This document shows, piece by piece, positions 17,478 to 26,099 of a DNA stretch of 64,000 nucleotides. This stretch comes from Chloroflexota bacterium (GTDB taxonomy: Bacteria > Chloroflexota > Anaerolineae > Anaerolineales > Villigracilaceae). The first letter of the stretch is position 1. Every line of letters starts with the position of its first letter. The notes beneath the pieces are model-generated. The model worked only from the letters and a program-made list of their open reading frames with translations. It made no database searches and was not told the DNA's origin. The translations under genes and the position numbers were made by a program. Where the stretch lies: contig JAJYOU010000002.1 of NCBI GenBank assembly GCA_021795965.1, positions 1-64,000 on the forward strand. The letters run 5' to 3'.

Positions 17478-18719
17478 ATGCGAGTAGTAAAAAGATATCC
17501 TCTAATTCTTATAATATTCTTAATTGTCCTGGCACTGACAAAAAGCAATTCAAGGCCGCAAACACTTGATGAAAAAATTCATTCAGTTGTTTCGAAATTT
17601 GATTTTGATTTCTACAGCTGGACGGCGAATGCAATCTGGACAAAGATTTCACAGGATTCCATCGGCGGCATCCATTATTTTTCCAGAAACAGCCTTCATC
17701 AAATCGTTATAGATTGCACAAACACGGTCAATGAAATTGGCTACACGAATGATAAAATAAAAACCATTTTTAGCGATCCAAACATCCCCGACCCAACTTC
17801 CAAAACTGAAAGCCTTAGGACGCGATTGGCTCTCCTGGAAGAATCATGGAATTCATTGGAACCTTTTGCGGAATCAACCCTGGAATACCAGGTTACAACA
17901 GAATTAAACGATCTGGGTCTCACGACCCTGGGTCAGCCAATTCCGTGGGTGCTTTATCATGTTTCCCCATTGCCACAAAATATTATTATTTCGCGGAAAG
18001 AAAAAATTGGAACCATCGCAAATTTTATCCTCAAGCCAATTCCTGTAGATACGGCAAATACTCTCGAGAACAAGGTAGATTCCCAGTTAAAAGTTTCCTC
18101 TCTAGTAGTCGAAATTGGTGGCCTGGCTGATTATCCAACCATGGTGATGAGGACCTCTGCACTGGATTGGATAATAGACACCGTTTCGCATGAGTGGATT
18201 CATTTATATTTGTCGCAACGTCCACTGGGGCTGAACTATACAACACCGGAGTTACGCACAATGAATGAAACCACTGCGTCGATCGCCGGAAATGAAATCG
18301 GTAAATTTGTCCTTGAAAAATACTATCCAGAATTAGCCATCGAGACAAATTTCGTCAGTTCAAATCAAGACGCTAAGAACGCAGATCAACCTGAATTTAA
18401 TTTTCGGAATGAGATGCATCTAACAAGGATTAACGTGGATAATATGCTTAGCGAAGGATTAATTTCCGAAGCTGAAGCTTACATGGAACAAAGGCGGGTA
18501 ATATTTTGGCAGCATGGATACGAAATTCGAAAATTAAATCAGGCATATTTCGCATTTTATGGATCCTATGCCGATACCCCGGGTGGTGCTGCAGGGGAAG
18601 ATCCGGTTGGTCCCGCAGTGAGAGATTTGAGGAAAAAAAGTCCAACTTTAAAAGCATTTTTGGATCGAATATCTCAAATGAGTTCCTATAGTGACTTGAT
18701 TAAAGCTTTACAGAATTGA
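17478..18719 (+). CDS. Putative membrane-anchored zinc metallopeptidase (HExxH)
   Basis: I do not recognise the family by name. The chosen start gives a 413-residue protein with one hydrophobic segment (about 8-20) that would be a signal anchor. HEWIH at 238-242 matches the HExxH zinc motif, and ETTASIAGNE (264-273) offers a third, glutamate ligand as in gluzincins. The surrounding SHEWIHLYLSQ and later YGSYADTPGGAAGEDPVG resemble a peptidase core. A TATAAT lies six bases before the ATG and no ribosome binding site is seen, so the mRNA may be leaderless. Peptidase activity is an inference from the motif. Confidence 0.7.
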   Translation: MRVVKRYPLILIIFLIVLALTKSNSRPQTLDEKIHSVVSKFDFDFYSWTANAIWTKISQDSIGGIHYFSRNSLHQIVIDCTNTVNEIGYTNDKIKTIFSDPNIPDPTSKTESLRTRLALLEESWNSLEPFAESTLEYQVTTELNDLGLTTLGQPIPWVLYHVSPLPQNIIISRKEKIGTIANFILKPIPVDTANTLENKVDSQLKVSSLVVEIGGLADYPTMVMRTSALDWIIDTVSHEWIHLYLSQRPLGLNYTTPELRTMNETTASIAGNEIGKFVLEKYYPELAIETNFVSSNQDAKNADQPEFNFRNEMHLTRINVDNMLSEGLISEAEAYMEQRRVIFWQHGYEIRKLNQAYFAFYGSYADTPGGAAGEDPVGPAVRDLRKKSPTLKAFLDRISQMSSYSDLIKALQN

Positions 18720-18751
18720 TCCATTTAAAGCACTGGTAAAATAGAAGTTGT

Positions 18752-19984
18752 ATGAAAAATATTCTCGTTTTCCTTCTTGTGATATTGCTCCTTGATTCGT
18801 GTTCTCCCATTATTCCAAGAAGTCCAATTCCACAAACTGAATCCATCCAGCCATCGTTCCCCACTTCTACTCCATTTTCATTAGGGAAATGTTTCGATGC
18901 ACGTTCACCGACCCCAAATCCAAAAGAAGCCTCATTATTCCCAGCAATTGGCGAAACGGATCATACGGTTGGCAATCCACAGGCTGATGTCACCATTCTG
19001 GATTACAGTGATTTTCAATGTGCTTCCTGCGCACAAATTGACCAACTCCTAAGTGGATTTGTCAATAAATATCCCGGCAAGATCTTGTTTGTATTTAGAA
19101 ATTTTCCCATAATTACGCTGCATGATAAAGCTGCCCTGGCTGCCCAAGCCGCTGAAGCAGCCAGCCAACAAAATAAATTTTGGGAGATGCATGATTTTCT
19201 TTTCCAAAATCTAAAAACATGGGAAACGATGACCCCTGAAGTTTTTAAAACCTGGATTGTTCAAGAATCAACTTCATTAGGCATTGATCGGAACAAATTT
19301 TCTGAAGATTTTTCCAGTCAGCAGGTTTCATCGAGGGTTCAAAAATCCTTCGATGATGGCATGAAAATAAATCTTCCAGGGGTGCCGATCCTATTAATTA
19401 ATGGCGAATTGGTCAAATGGGAAGCAAACCTGTTTGAAAATTTGGAAAATTATGTCAAACTTGCAATCCTCTCAAAACAACAATTCAATTCTTGTCCCGA
19501 TACAGTTATTTCTCCTGGAAAAAAATACAGAGCAAACCTTGTTACAACCAAAGGGAAAATCACCATTGATCTATTCACTGATCAAGCCCCAATCGCTGTA
19601 AACAACTTTATCTTCCTCGCAAAAAAAGGTTGGTTCAACAAAACCCCCTTTTTTAAAGTAGTACCCAACGAACTGGTCGAAAGTGGTGATCCAAGTGGAA
19701 CGGGTTTTGGAGGACCAGGATATTTTTTACCGACCGAAAATAACAATCTACTTTATGACCGGGCAGGGATGGTGGGAATGCTAAATACCGGACCCAATTC
19801 AAATGGCAGTCAATTTTTAATCACAATGGCGCCGGCACCGAATTTTAATGGCAGTTATCCTATTTTCGGCTTTGTAAGTAATGGAATGGATGTGTTATCA
19901 AAATTAACTCCTTATGATCCAAACGGGTCCAATGGGAAAAACATCCCTGACATGATCATCTCGGTGCAGATTGAAGAACAATAA
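18752..19984 (+). CDS. Lipoprotein fusion of DsbA-like thioredoxin fold and cyclophilin
   Basis: A 410-residue exported lipoprotein (lipobox LLDSC, cysteine 17). Residues about 65-235 form a DsbA/DsbG-like thioredoxin domain with active-site CASC at 90-93. Residues about 245-410 form a cyclophilin-type peptidyl-prolyl isomerase (FFKVVPNELVESGDPSGTG, MLNTGPNSNGSQFLIT, FGFVSNGMDVL). One polypeptide could therefore both oxidise or isomerise disulfides and isomerise prolines in proteins folding outside the membrane. It lies 32 bp after the putative metallopeptidase, which hints at a shared role in extracytoplasmic protein quality control. Domain calls are firm; joint function is inferred. Confidence 0.9.
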   Translation: MKNILVFLLVILLLDSCSPIIPRSPIPQTESIQPSFPTSTPFSLGKCFDARSPTPNPKEASLFPAIGETDHTVGNPQADVTILDYSDFQCASCAQIDQLLSGFVNKYPGKILFVFRNFPIITLHDKAALAAQAAEAASQQNKFWEMHDFLFQNLKTWETMTPEVFKTWIVQESTSLGIDRNKFSEDFSSQQVSSRVQKSFDDGMKINLPGVPILLINGELVKWEANLFENLENYVKLAILSKQQFNSCPDTVISPGKKYRANLVTTKGKITIDLFTDQAPIAVNNFIFLAKKGWFNKTPFFKVVPNELVESGDPSGTGFGGPGYFLPTENNNLLYDRAGMVGMLNTGPNSNGSQFLITMAPAPNFNGSYPIFGFVSNGMDVLSKLTPYDPNGSNGKNIPDMIISVQIEEQ

Positions 19985-20068
19985 TTCCAACAAGATCAGG
20001 TAAATCTTTTTGGAATTATGTTTAGTGTATAATCCGCACCTGCATCTAAAAAACAATGGAGAGAATTA

Positions 20069-20722
20069 ATGGATTTCGTAAAACAATTAGTCGATATTTT
20101 TTTACATTTGGATAAACATTTAGCTTTAATCATCAGCCAATACCACAACCTTACTTATGCTTTCCTTTTTATCATTATTTTTTGCGAAACAGGGTTGGTT
20201 GTCACTCCTTTTTTACCAGGTGATTCTTTAATATTTGCTGCTGGGGCGTTTGCCGCAAACAGTGAATTGAACGTATGGTTTCTATGGGTGATGTTAGCTA
20301 CCGCAGCTGTCGGAGGAGATGCTTTAAATTATTGGATTGGCCGCAAAATTGGACCAAGAGCTTATACAGGGGAAATTAAATTAATCAAAAAGGAATATAT
20401 TGACCGAACTCATGCCTTTTTTGAAAAACATGGTGGAAAAACCATTTTCCTCGCAAGGTTTGTTCCAATTGTTCGAACTTTTGCTCCTTTCGTTGCCGGG
20501 GTGGGTCAGATGTCGTATGGATATTTCTTTAAATACAATTTCATCGGGGGGGTGAGTTGGGTTACCCTTTTCCTTGCTCTGGGTTATTTTTTTGGGAATA
20601 TCGATTTCGTAAAACACAATATGGAATTCGTGATTATCGCGATTGTTCTTATTTCCCTGGTACCCATGATCGTGGAATGGTTAAAATCGCGGGCTAATTC
20701 GAAAAAAGTCCCCGCAATTTAA
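20069..20722 (+). CDS. DedA family membrane protein
   Basis: Integral membrane protein of 217 residues with the DedA/SNARE-associated domain: ETGLVVTPFLPGDSLIFAAG in the first half and RFVPIVRTFAPFVAGVGQM in the second, plus C-terminal membrane spans. Family members act in membrane homeostasis, some as undecaprenyl-phosphate or phospholipid flippases. GGAGAG precedes the ATG, and a TATAAT at 20028-20033 is a likely -10 of its own promoter. Substrate unknown. Confidence 0.9.
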   Translation: MDFVKQLVDIFLHLDKHLALIISQYHNLTYAFLFIIIFCETGLVVTPFLPGDSLIFAAGAFAANSELNVWFLWVMLATAAVGGDALNYWIGRKIGPRAYTGEIKLIKKEYIDRTHAFFEKHGGKTIFLARFVPIVRTFAPFVAGVGQMSYGYFFKYNFIGGVSWVTLFLALGYFFGNIDFVKHNMEFVIIAIVLISLVPMIVEWLKSRANSKKVPAI

Positions 20723-20754
20723 ATATTTTTAGGCATTCTCATCAGTTATTTTCA

Positions 20755-20800
20755 TAAAAAAAGAGACAGGTTGTCCATTTTTGACCTGTCTCTTTTCATT
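20755..20800. terminator. Bidirectional terminator between dedA and the phosphofructokinase gene
   Basis: AAGAGACAGGT (20761-20771) pairs with ACCTGTCTCTT (20784-20794). It is flanked by A on the left and T on the right, so it can end transcription from both convergent genes. Confidence 0.9.
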
Positions 20801-20824
20801 TGAATTTGGATGTTCAATAGTTCA

Positions 20825-22021
20825 TTATTCGCCAGTCATGATAAACAAAGGTTTCATTTCAAAATTTTCATATTTTGGCCGGTATCGATCAGTATCGTAA
20901 AACTGGTTTACATCGACAGTTTTTTTGGTGGATGTAACAACATCCAAAGGCATATTGTCATAACGACCATTTTTCAATACCACCAACCTTCCATGAACAC
21001 CCTTCAGAACCAAATCCAGCGCGAGGTTACCGAATGCCATGGGTACTATCGAGTCAATGGAATCAGGATCTCCGCCACGAACCATGTAACCGAGCTTCTG
21101 GTTTACAACATCCACTTTTTTACCGTTATTATATTTCGGAGAAAATTCAGTTAATTGGGCAGCAACATGGTCTCCAATTCCACCCAATTTTGCATGCCCA
21201 TAAGCATCGGTTTTTTTATCCTCGAATACCATATCTCCGCCTTCGTAAGTTGCTCCTTCTGAAACAAGAACAACAGAATAATGGCTGGGATTATATTTTC
21301 GATCCAGACTTAATAACTCTGTCAGATGGTCGATGTTGAATTTAAATTCAGGAATTACACAGCGATGGGAAACCCCAGCCATGGTCGGAAGAATCGCGGT
21401 GAAACCCGCATATCTTCCAAAAACTTCAATTACAAGGAACCGTTCATGGGAACCGGCAGTTGTTCGGAGGATGTTCGTCAATTCGATGGTCCGCGTGACA
21501 CAGGTGCTAAATCCGATACAATAATCTGTACCCGGGACATCATTATCCATCGTTTTAGGAATCGCAACGATCGGGACTCCCTCTTTATATAAACGAACAC
21601 CATAACTCAACGTATCATCCCCACCAATGGGAATCAAATAATCCACGCCAAGAAAATCAAGATTTTTAATCACTTCAGGCGTCAAATCATTTTTCTCCTG
21701 CTGATATTGATCCAATAAATGAGAAGGAATATCCTCCTTTCTCATTTTTGACGGATTTGTTCTGGAAGTGTGGAGAAATGTTCCGCCAGTTCTCCCCGCT
21801 TTGTTTACAATTTCCTCAGTTAAAAACTGGAAATTATTCGTGTTATCCGCATTATTATCACGAATTAAATCAGTCAGACCAGCCCAGCCACGCCTGATTC
21901 CGACCACTTTGTATCCTTCCCGCAGCGCTCGAATCGTGACCGCACGGATTGCCGGATTTAATCCTGGGACGTCCCCACCACCCGTTAATATTCCAATTAC
22001 TCCCGGTTTTCTTATAGCCAT
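20825..22021 (-). CDS. 6-phosphofructokinase, predicted pyrophosphate-dependent
   Basis: Phosphorylates fructose 6-phosphate in glycolysis. Two residues that mark PPi-dependent enzymes are present: the second Asp of GGDD (133-136), where ATP enzymes have Gly, and Lys in PKTMDND (155-161), where ATP enzymes usually have Gly. PPi use makes the step reversible, so the enzyme could also serve gluconeogenesis. The protein has 398 residues, and GGAGGAGAG precedes the ATG at 22021. Phosphoryl donor is inferred from motifs. Confidence 0.9.
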   Translation of the reverse strand: MAIRKPGVIGILTGGGDVPGLNPAIRAVTIRALREGYKVVGIRRGWAGLTDLIRDNNADNTNNFQFLTEEIVNKAGRTGGTFLHTSRTNPSKMRKEDIPSHLLDQYQQEKNDLTPEVIKNLDFLGVDYLIPIGGDDTLSYGVRLYKEGVPIVAIPKTMDNDVPGTDYCIGFSTCVTRTIELTNILRTTAGSHERFLVIEVFGRYAGFTAILPTMAGVSHRCVIPEFKFNIDHLTELLSLDRKYNPSHYSVVLVSEGATYEGGDMVFEDKKTDAYGHAKLGGIGDHVAAQLTEFSPKYNNGKKVDVVNQKLGYMVRGGDPDSIDSIVPMAFGNLALDLVLKGVHGRLVVLKNGRYDNMPLDVVTSTKKTVDVNQFYDTDRYRPKYENFEMKPLFIMTGE

Positions 22022-22090
22022 TCTCTCCTCCGATCAATAATCTCTCAAAATAATGATTAACTTTTTGGGATCTGGGTGATTTAACAAGGT

Positions 22091-22885
22091 TTAATTCAAA
22101 TGGGAATTTATCTCATACAAAAATATTCCAGCTGCAACAGAAATGTTTAAGGAAGTAACTTTTCCGAGCATTGGTAAAAATACCAATTCGTCACAGACTT
22201 CAACCTGCTCTGGTGTTAATCCTTTTTGCTCAGATCCCAGTAATAAAATCACCGGTTTTCCATCATAAGTTATCGAGTGGTAATTAACGGATCCATGTGC
22301 AGAAGTTCCTATGATTCTTGAATTTCTCTTTTTTGCCCAATTTTGAAATTCCGTAAAATTAACCGAATAAAATGGTTGCCAAAATATTGTGCCCATGCTT
22401 GCCCTGACTGCCGAGGGATGATAAGGATCCACACCACCATCAATCAGGATGACCCCATTTCCTTTGACGGCATCCATGGTTCGCAAAATAGTGCCAAAAT
22501 TTCCCGGGTCCTGTGGAGAAACAATTCCAGTCATCAAGGTAAAATCATTCACATTTTCTAAACTCAAAGAACGCTGACGAACGATGGCGATTATTCCTTG
22601 CGGGTTTTCTTTTTCTGAAATCGAAATCATGACTTGAGCTGGTACTTGAACGCATCGAATGTCTTTTTTGATACCTCGATTGATCAACTGGTATCCAAAA
22701 TCACTTTTTAATTTCTCTGGACAATAAATCAGACATTCAAAAAGCCAATTCGCCTCAAATGCCTCGCCGACATGCAATAAACCTTCAACCAGAAACAACT
22801 TAGATTCATCCCGGTTTTTTTTGCTTCTCAAAGATCTAGCTAATTTAATTACCGGGTTTGTTGTACTGGAAATTATTTCGGTCAT
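22091..22885 (-). CDS. SpoU/TrmH-family RNA 2'-O-ribose methyltransferase
   Basis: SAM-dependent trefoil-knot methyltransferase acting on rRNA or tRNA. The three SPOUT motifs are present: PQDPGNFGTILRTMDA, LLLGSEQKGL and LPMLGKVTSLNISVAAGIFLYE. The N-terminal part (about 1-90) is the small substrate-binding domain of the RlmB/TsnR-like group (NPVIKLARSLRSKKNRDESK). The 264 residues are typical. GGAGAAAA precedes the start. The target nucleotide cannot be told from sequence. Confidence 0.9.
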   Translation of the reverse strand: MTEIISSTTNPVIKLARSLRSKKNRDESKLFLVEGLLHVGEAFEANWLFECLIYCPEKLKSDFGYQLINRGIKKDIRCVQVPAQVMISISEKENPQGIIAIVRQRSLSLENVNDFTLMTGIVSPQDPGNFGTILRTMDAVKGNGVILIDGGVDPYHPSAVRASMGTIFWQPFYSVNFTEFQNWAKKRNSRIIGTSAHGSVNYHSITYDGKPVILLLGSEQKGLTPEQVEVCDELVFLPMLGKVTSLNISVAAGIFLYEINSHLN

Positions 22886-23160
22886 AAAATTTTCTCCGAA
22901 TTATTCCAATAAGGGAACATTCAATACAATGATCTTTATATTATAGTATTAGGATTGAAATTTAGCGCCAGGTTTATAAAAAGTTAAACGTCCATTTTTA
23001 AAGTTACCTCAAGAATTTTCTTCCTTTGCGAATTGATTTACAATAATATAACTGAATGGCAATTGATAATTGATTTGGATTATCCTGTATTCCCCTGTAT
23101 GATTTAGATTTATGTAACTGAAATTTTATTAAATTTTTTTCCGGTTCCTGGAGTGGAATT

Positions 23161-24480
23161 GTGGATAACAAAAAATCAATTGATAAAAATGATCTATCAA
23201 CAGATTCAAAAACTGCAAGGAACGCCAAGGAAGTTTTAACTGGTAACAGTAAAAAAAATATATTTGCAAGGCTGCTACCTTTTATGGGCCCTGCATTTAT
23301 CGCCAGTGTTGCATACATGGATCCGGGAAATTTTGCAACGAATATTCAGGGGGGAGCAAAATTTGGACTTGAATTACTTTGGGTTATAGTCGCTTCGAAT
23401 TTAATTGCCATGCTGCTCCAGACCTTATCGGCAAAATTAGGAATCGCAACAGGAAAAAATCTTGCAGAACATTGTCGCGATCATTATCCGAAGGGAATTG
23501 TTTGGATGATGTGGGTCGTGGCAGAATTAGTTGCAATCGCGACAGATTTGGCCGAATTTCTTGGCGCTGCATTAGGGTTTAATTTGCTTTTCGGAATACC
23601 ATTAATCTGGGCAGGATTAATAACCGCAGTCATCACTTTCATGATTCTCGGTCTGGAAAAATACGGTTTTCGCCCGATCGAAGCAGTGATTACCGCTTTC
23701 GTCGGTGTTGTTGGTTTAAGTTATCTTATTGAAATTCTTATCGTCAAACCGAATTGGGGCAGTGTTGCATATCACATGGTTGTCCCGCAATTTTCAAACA
23801 CCGAAAGTATTCTCCTGGCAACAGCGATTCTCGGTGCAACGGTTATGCCCCACGCGATTTTCCTGCATTCATCTCTCACAAAGGACAGAATCGTCGTCAG
23901 CAATCCCAAATTGCTAAAAAAATTATTTAAGTATGAAATTGTCGATGTGGTGGTAGCCATGGGGGCTGCAAGTTTTATCAATATGGCAATGCTTATCATG
24001 GCGGCTTCGACTTTTCACAATTCCGGCCTTACGAATGTGGGAACTATTCAAGAAGCCCATCGAACCCTGCAACCCTTGTTAGGCAGTGCTTCTCAATATA
24101 TATTCGCAATTTCATTACTCGCGAGCGGTTTAAGTTCATCATCAGTTGGAACCATGGCTGGCCAGGTAATGATGCAAGGTTTTTTGCATAAGCATATTCC
24201 TGCCTGGATTCGTAGATTGGTCACCATTTTTCCTTCCCTCTTAGTCATTTCTCTGCAGCTGGATCCAACCAGGACTTTGGTATTAAGCCAGGTACTTTTG
24301 AGCTTTGGATTGCCTTTCGCAATATTTCCATTAATTCAATTCACACGCAACAAGAAACTTATGGGCGAATTGGTTAACAAACCCATTACTACTTTTCTGG
24401 CAAGCCTGGTGGCAGGTTTGGTGATTATGCTCAATTTCTTTTTAATTTTTGAGCTGATTATTGGAGGATCTCATGTTTAA
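23161..24480 (+). CDS. mntH: Nramp family divalent metal (Mn/Fe) transporter
   Basis: Proton-coupled importer of Mn(II) or Fe(II) in the cytoplasmic membrane. TM1 carries the metal-binding DPGN motif (AYMDPGNFATN), and TM6 carries MPHAIFLHSS with the second set of ligands (A/M-P-H). The frame starts at a GTG with GGAG upstream. The N-terminal 35 residues are a polar cytosolic tail. The stop overlaps the start of the universal stress protein gene, so the two are translationally coupled. Confidence 0.93.
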   Translation: MDNKKSIDKNDLSTDSKTARNAKEVLTGNSKKNIFARLLPFMGPAFIASVAYMDPGNFATNIQGGAKFGLELLWVIVASNLIAMLLQTLSAKLGIATGKNLAEHCRDHYPKGIVWMMWVVAELVAIATDLAEFLGAALGFNLLFGIPLIWAGLITAVITFMILGLEKYGFRPIEAVITAFVGVVGLSYLIEILIVKPNWGSVAYHMVVPQFSNTESILLATAILGATVMPHAIFLHSSLTKDRIVVSNPKLLKKLFKYEIVDVVVAMGAASFINMAMLIMAASTFHNSGLTNVGTIQEAHRTLQPLLGSASQYIFAISLLASGLSSSSVGTMAGQVMMQGFLHKHIPAWIRRLVTIFPSLLVISLQLDPTRTLVLSQVLLSFGLPFAIFPLIQFTRNKKLMGELVNKPITTFLASLVAGLVIMLNFFLIFELIIGGSHV

Positions 24481-25372
24481 GAAAATACTCATTCCCCTGG
24501 ATGGATCAAACCTTGCTGAAGCTTCTTTGTCTCCGGCTGTGGCTCTTGCGAAAAAGATGGAAGCGCCGATCGTTTTGCTGCATGTCATTGAAGAAGACGC
24601 ACCCCAGGAAATTCACAATGACCACCATCTCGATAATGTTGAGGATGCGGTCAAATATCTGGACAAAATCTCGAAAAAAATATCGTCAGAAAATATCCAC
24701 GTCGAAGGCCATGTTCACTCGGCGAAGGTTAAGGATGTGGCTGCCAGTATCAATCAGCACGCAAACGAAGAATTTAATTCCGATTTGATCGTGATGTGCG
24801 CACATGGGAAAAGCGGCTTTAGAGATCTAATTTTTGGGAATATCGCCCAACAAGTTCTAGCGGATGGTAGATCCACCATTTTATTGATGCAGTCAGAAAT
24901 AAAAGATTCCCCTCCATTCTCACTGAAAAGAATATTAATACCACTCGATAGCCAATCCATTCACGATGAAAGTCTAATTTATGGAATGGGTTTGGCGAAA
25001 GCGTTTGATGCAGAACTTTATATTTTGACGATCATACCCACTTATTCAACATTATCGGGAGAAGATGCTGCGGTTGGGAAAATGTTACCCGGAACTGTTT
25101 CGGCTTTTCTGGATATTCTGGAAAACGAGGCAAAAGACCATGTACAGCTTCACCTGGATGAATGTTTGAAAGCTGGAATCAGCACAGAGGCAGAAATTGG
25201 ACGAGGCGATCCGGCAACCTTGATTGTATCCACCGCAGAACGAACAAGAACCGATTTAATCGTCCTCAGCACACACAAAAAGGCAGGCATTGAAGCTTTC
25301 TGGTCTCACTCTGTTGCCCCCAGTGTAATTAAAAAAACACATATCCCCTTGCTTTTAATACCTTTGAATTAG
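24473..25372 (+). CDS. Universal stress protein with two UspA domains
   Basis: Tandem UspA protein of 299 residues. The first domain (about 1-145) keeps an ATP-loop-like AHGKSGFRDLIFGNIAQQVL. The second (about 150-299) has STHKKAGIEAFWSHSVAPSV, where the glycines of the nucleotide loop are largely lost, so only the first domain may bind nucleotide. The start at 24473 (MFKKILIPLDGS) has GGAGG eight bases upstream, inside the end of mntH. The coupled arrangement suggests that it senses or modulates metal uptake; this is inference. Confidence 0.9.
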   Translation: MFKKILIPLDGSNLAEASLSPAVALAKKMEAPIVLLHVIEEDAPQEIHNDHHLDNVEDAVKYLDKISKKISSENIHVEGHVHSAKVKDVAASINQHANEEFNSDLIVMCAHGKSGFRDLIFGNIAQQVLADGRSTILLMQSEIKDSPPFSLKRILIPLDSQSIHDESLIYGMGLAKAFDAELYILTIIPTYSTLSGEDAAVGKMLPGTVSAFLDILENEAKDHVQLHLDECLKAGISTEAEIGRGDPATLIVSTAERTRTDLIVLSTHKKAGIEAFWSHSVAPSVIKKTHIPLLLIPLN

Positions 25373-25428
25373 AGATGCAACATTTTGTTATATTAATTTT
25401 TTTGTTATTTCCTTCTTGGGAGACAAAT

Positions 25429-25510
25429 TCTAAAAAGTCTTTACGCTTTTTAGATTTCAGAAAAGATTAATTATCTTCTGAAAGTAATTTCATTTTTCCC
25501 CAAGGGGAAA
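25429..25510. repeat. Three consecutive inverted repeats in a non-coding scar
   Basis: TCTAAAAAG/CTTTTTAGA (25429-25437 and 25446-25454), TTTCAG..AAGAT/ATCTT..CTGAAA (25455-25483) and TTTCCCC/GGGGAAA (25495-25510). The first may terminate the mntH-usp transcript although it lacks a T run. Together they look like leftover ends of an element next to the integrase fragment. Confidence 0.5.
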
Positions 25511-25560
25511 GTTTATCGTCGGGGCGGGCTTTTGATTTAATAAAAAAAACCCTGCCCTTT

Positions 25561-25761
25561 CCCAATCAGCGGACTTCCCTCGGGCACTTGCTTGCAAAGA
25601 TTGGGAAGAGGGCGGGAGTCGCGGGAGTCCACCCTCACCGTTTCAGGCACACCTTCGCTGTGACCTATCTCAGGAATGGAGGAGATCCCTATACCCTAAA
25701 GTCCCTTATGGGTCATACTGAATTAAAGATGGTTGAGCGTTATCTGAGCCTGCCCATGTAA
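25561..25761 (+). pseudogene. C-terminal fragment of a tyrosine recombinase/integrase
   Basis: A 67-codon in-frame remnant without a start codon. It encodes GVHPHRFRHTFAVTYL, then LKSLMGHTELKMVERYLSL and a stop. These hold the conserved HxxR, the GH dipeptide and the catalytic tyrosine of phage-type integrases. The N-terminal domain and first catalytic arginine are absent. The frame stays open a short way upstream but shows no family pattern there. It is the debris of a genomic island integrase beside a tRNA gene. Confidence 0.8.
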
Positions 25762-25814
25762 AATTATCCGGGTGACTTTCCAGACATAGATAGTTGAAAT
25801 TTCCTATATGTAGT

Positions 25815-25838
25815 GGTCGCGTGGCTGGCTTAGCGCGC
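25815..25838 (+). repeat. Partial inverted copy of the tRNA-Ser 5' half (possible att remnant)
   Basis: 24 bases starting GGTCGCGTGGCTGGC match the 5' half of the downstream tRNA-Ser (26011-26034, minus strand) with one mismatch, but in opposite orientation. This partial tRNA copy lies between the integrase remnant and the intact tRNA. Confidence 0.65.
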
Positions 25839-25951
25839 AGCACGCCGCACATTCTTTTATTACTACCGGAATCCAATAAAACTCAGACCCCCAGATATAT
25901 GGGGAGCTGAATTGCAAGATCATATATTTTTTTGGGGGCGGGCATTTTAGG

Positions 25952-26039
25952 CGGAGAGGGGGGGATTCGAACCCCCGATACCTTTGACAGTATACGCGCT
26001 TTCCAAGCGCGCGCGCTAAGCCAGCTACGCGACCTCTCC
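25952..26039 (-). tRNA. tRNA-Ser (GGA anticodon)
   Basis: 88-nt class II tRNA. The acceptor stem is GGAGAGG/CCTCTCC with discriminator G. The T-arm is GGGGGTTCGAATCCCCC. A long variable arm (TATAC/GGTATC) follows the anticodon arm, whose loop TTGGAAA gives anticodon GGA, reading UCC and UCU. The 3' CCA is not encoded. Confidence 0.95.
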
Positions 26040-26099
26040 ATGGGCGGGGCGTATTATACCATTTATGCCCCGTAAATAAAGGTTTAATTTTTACGAATT

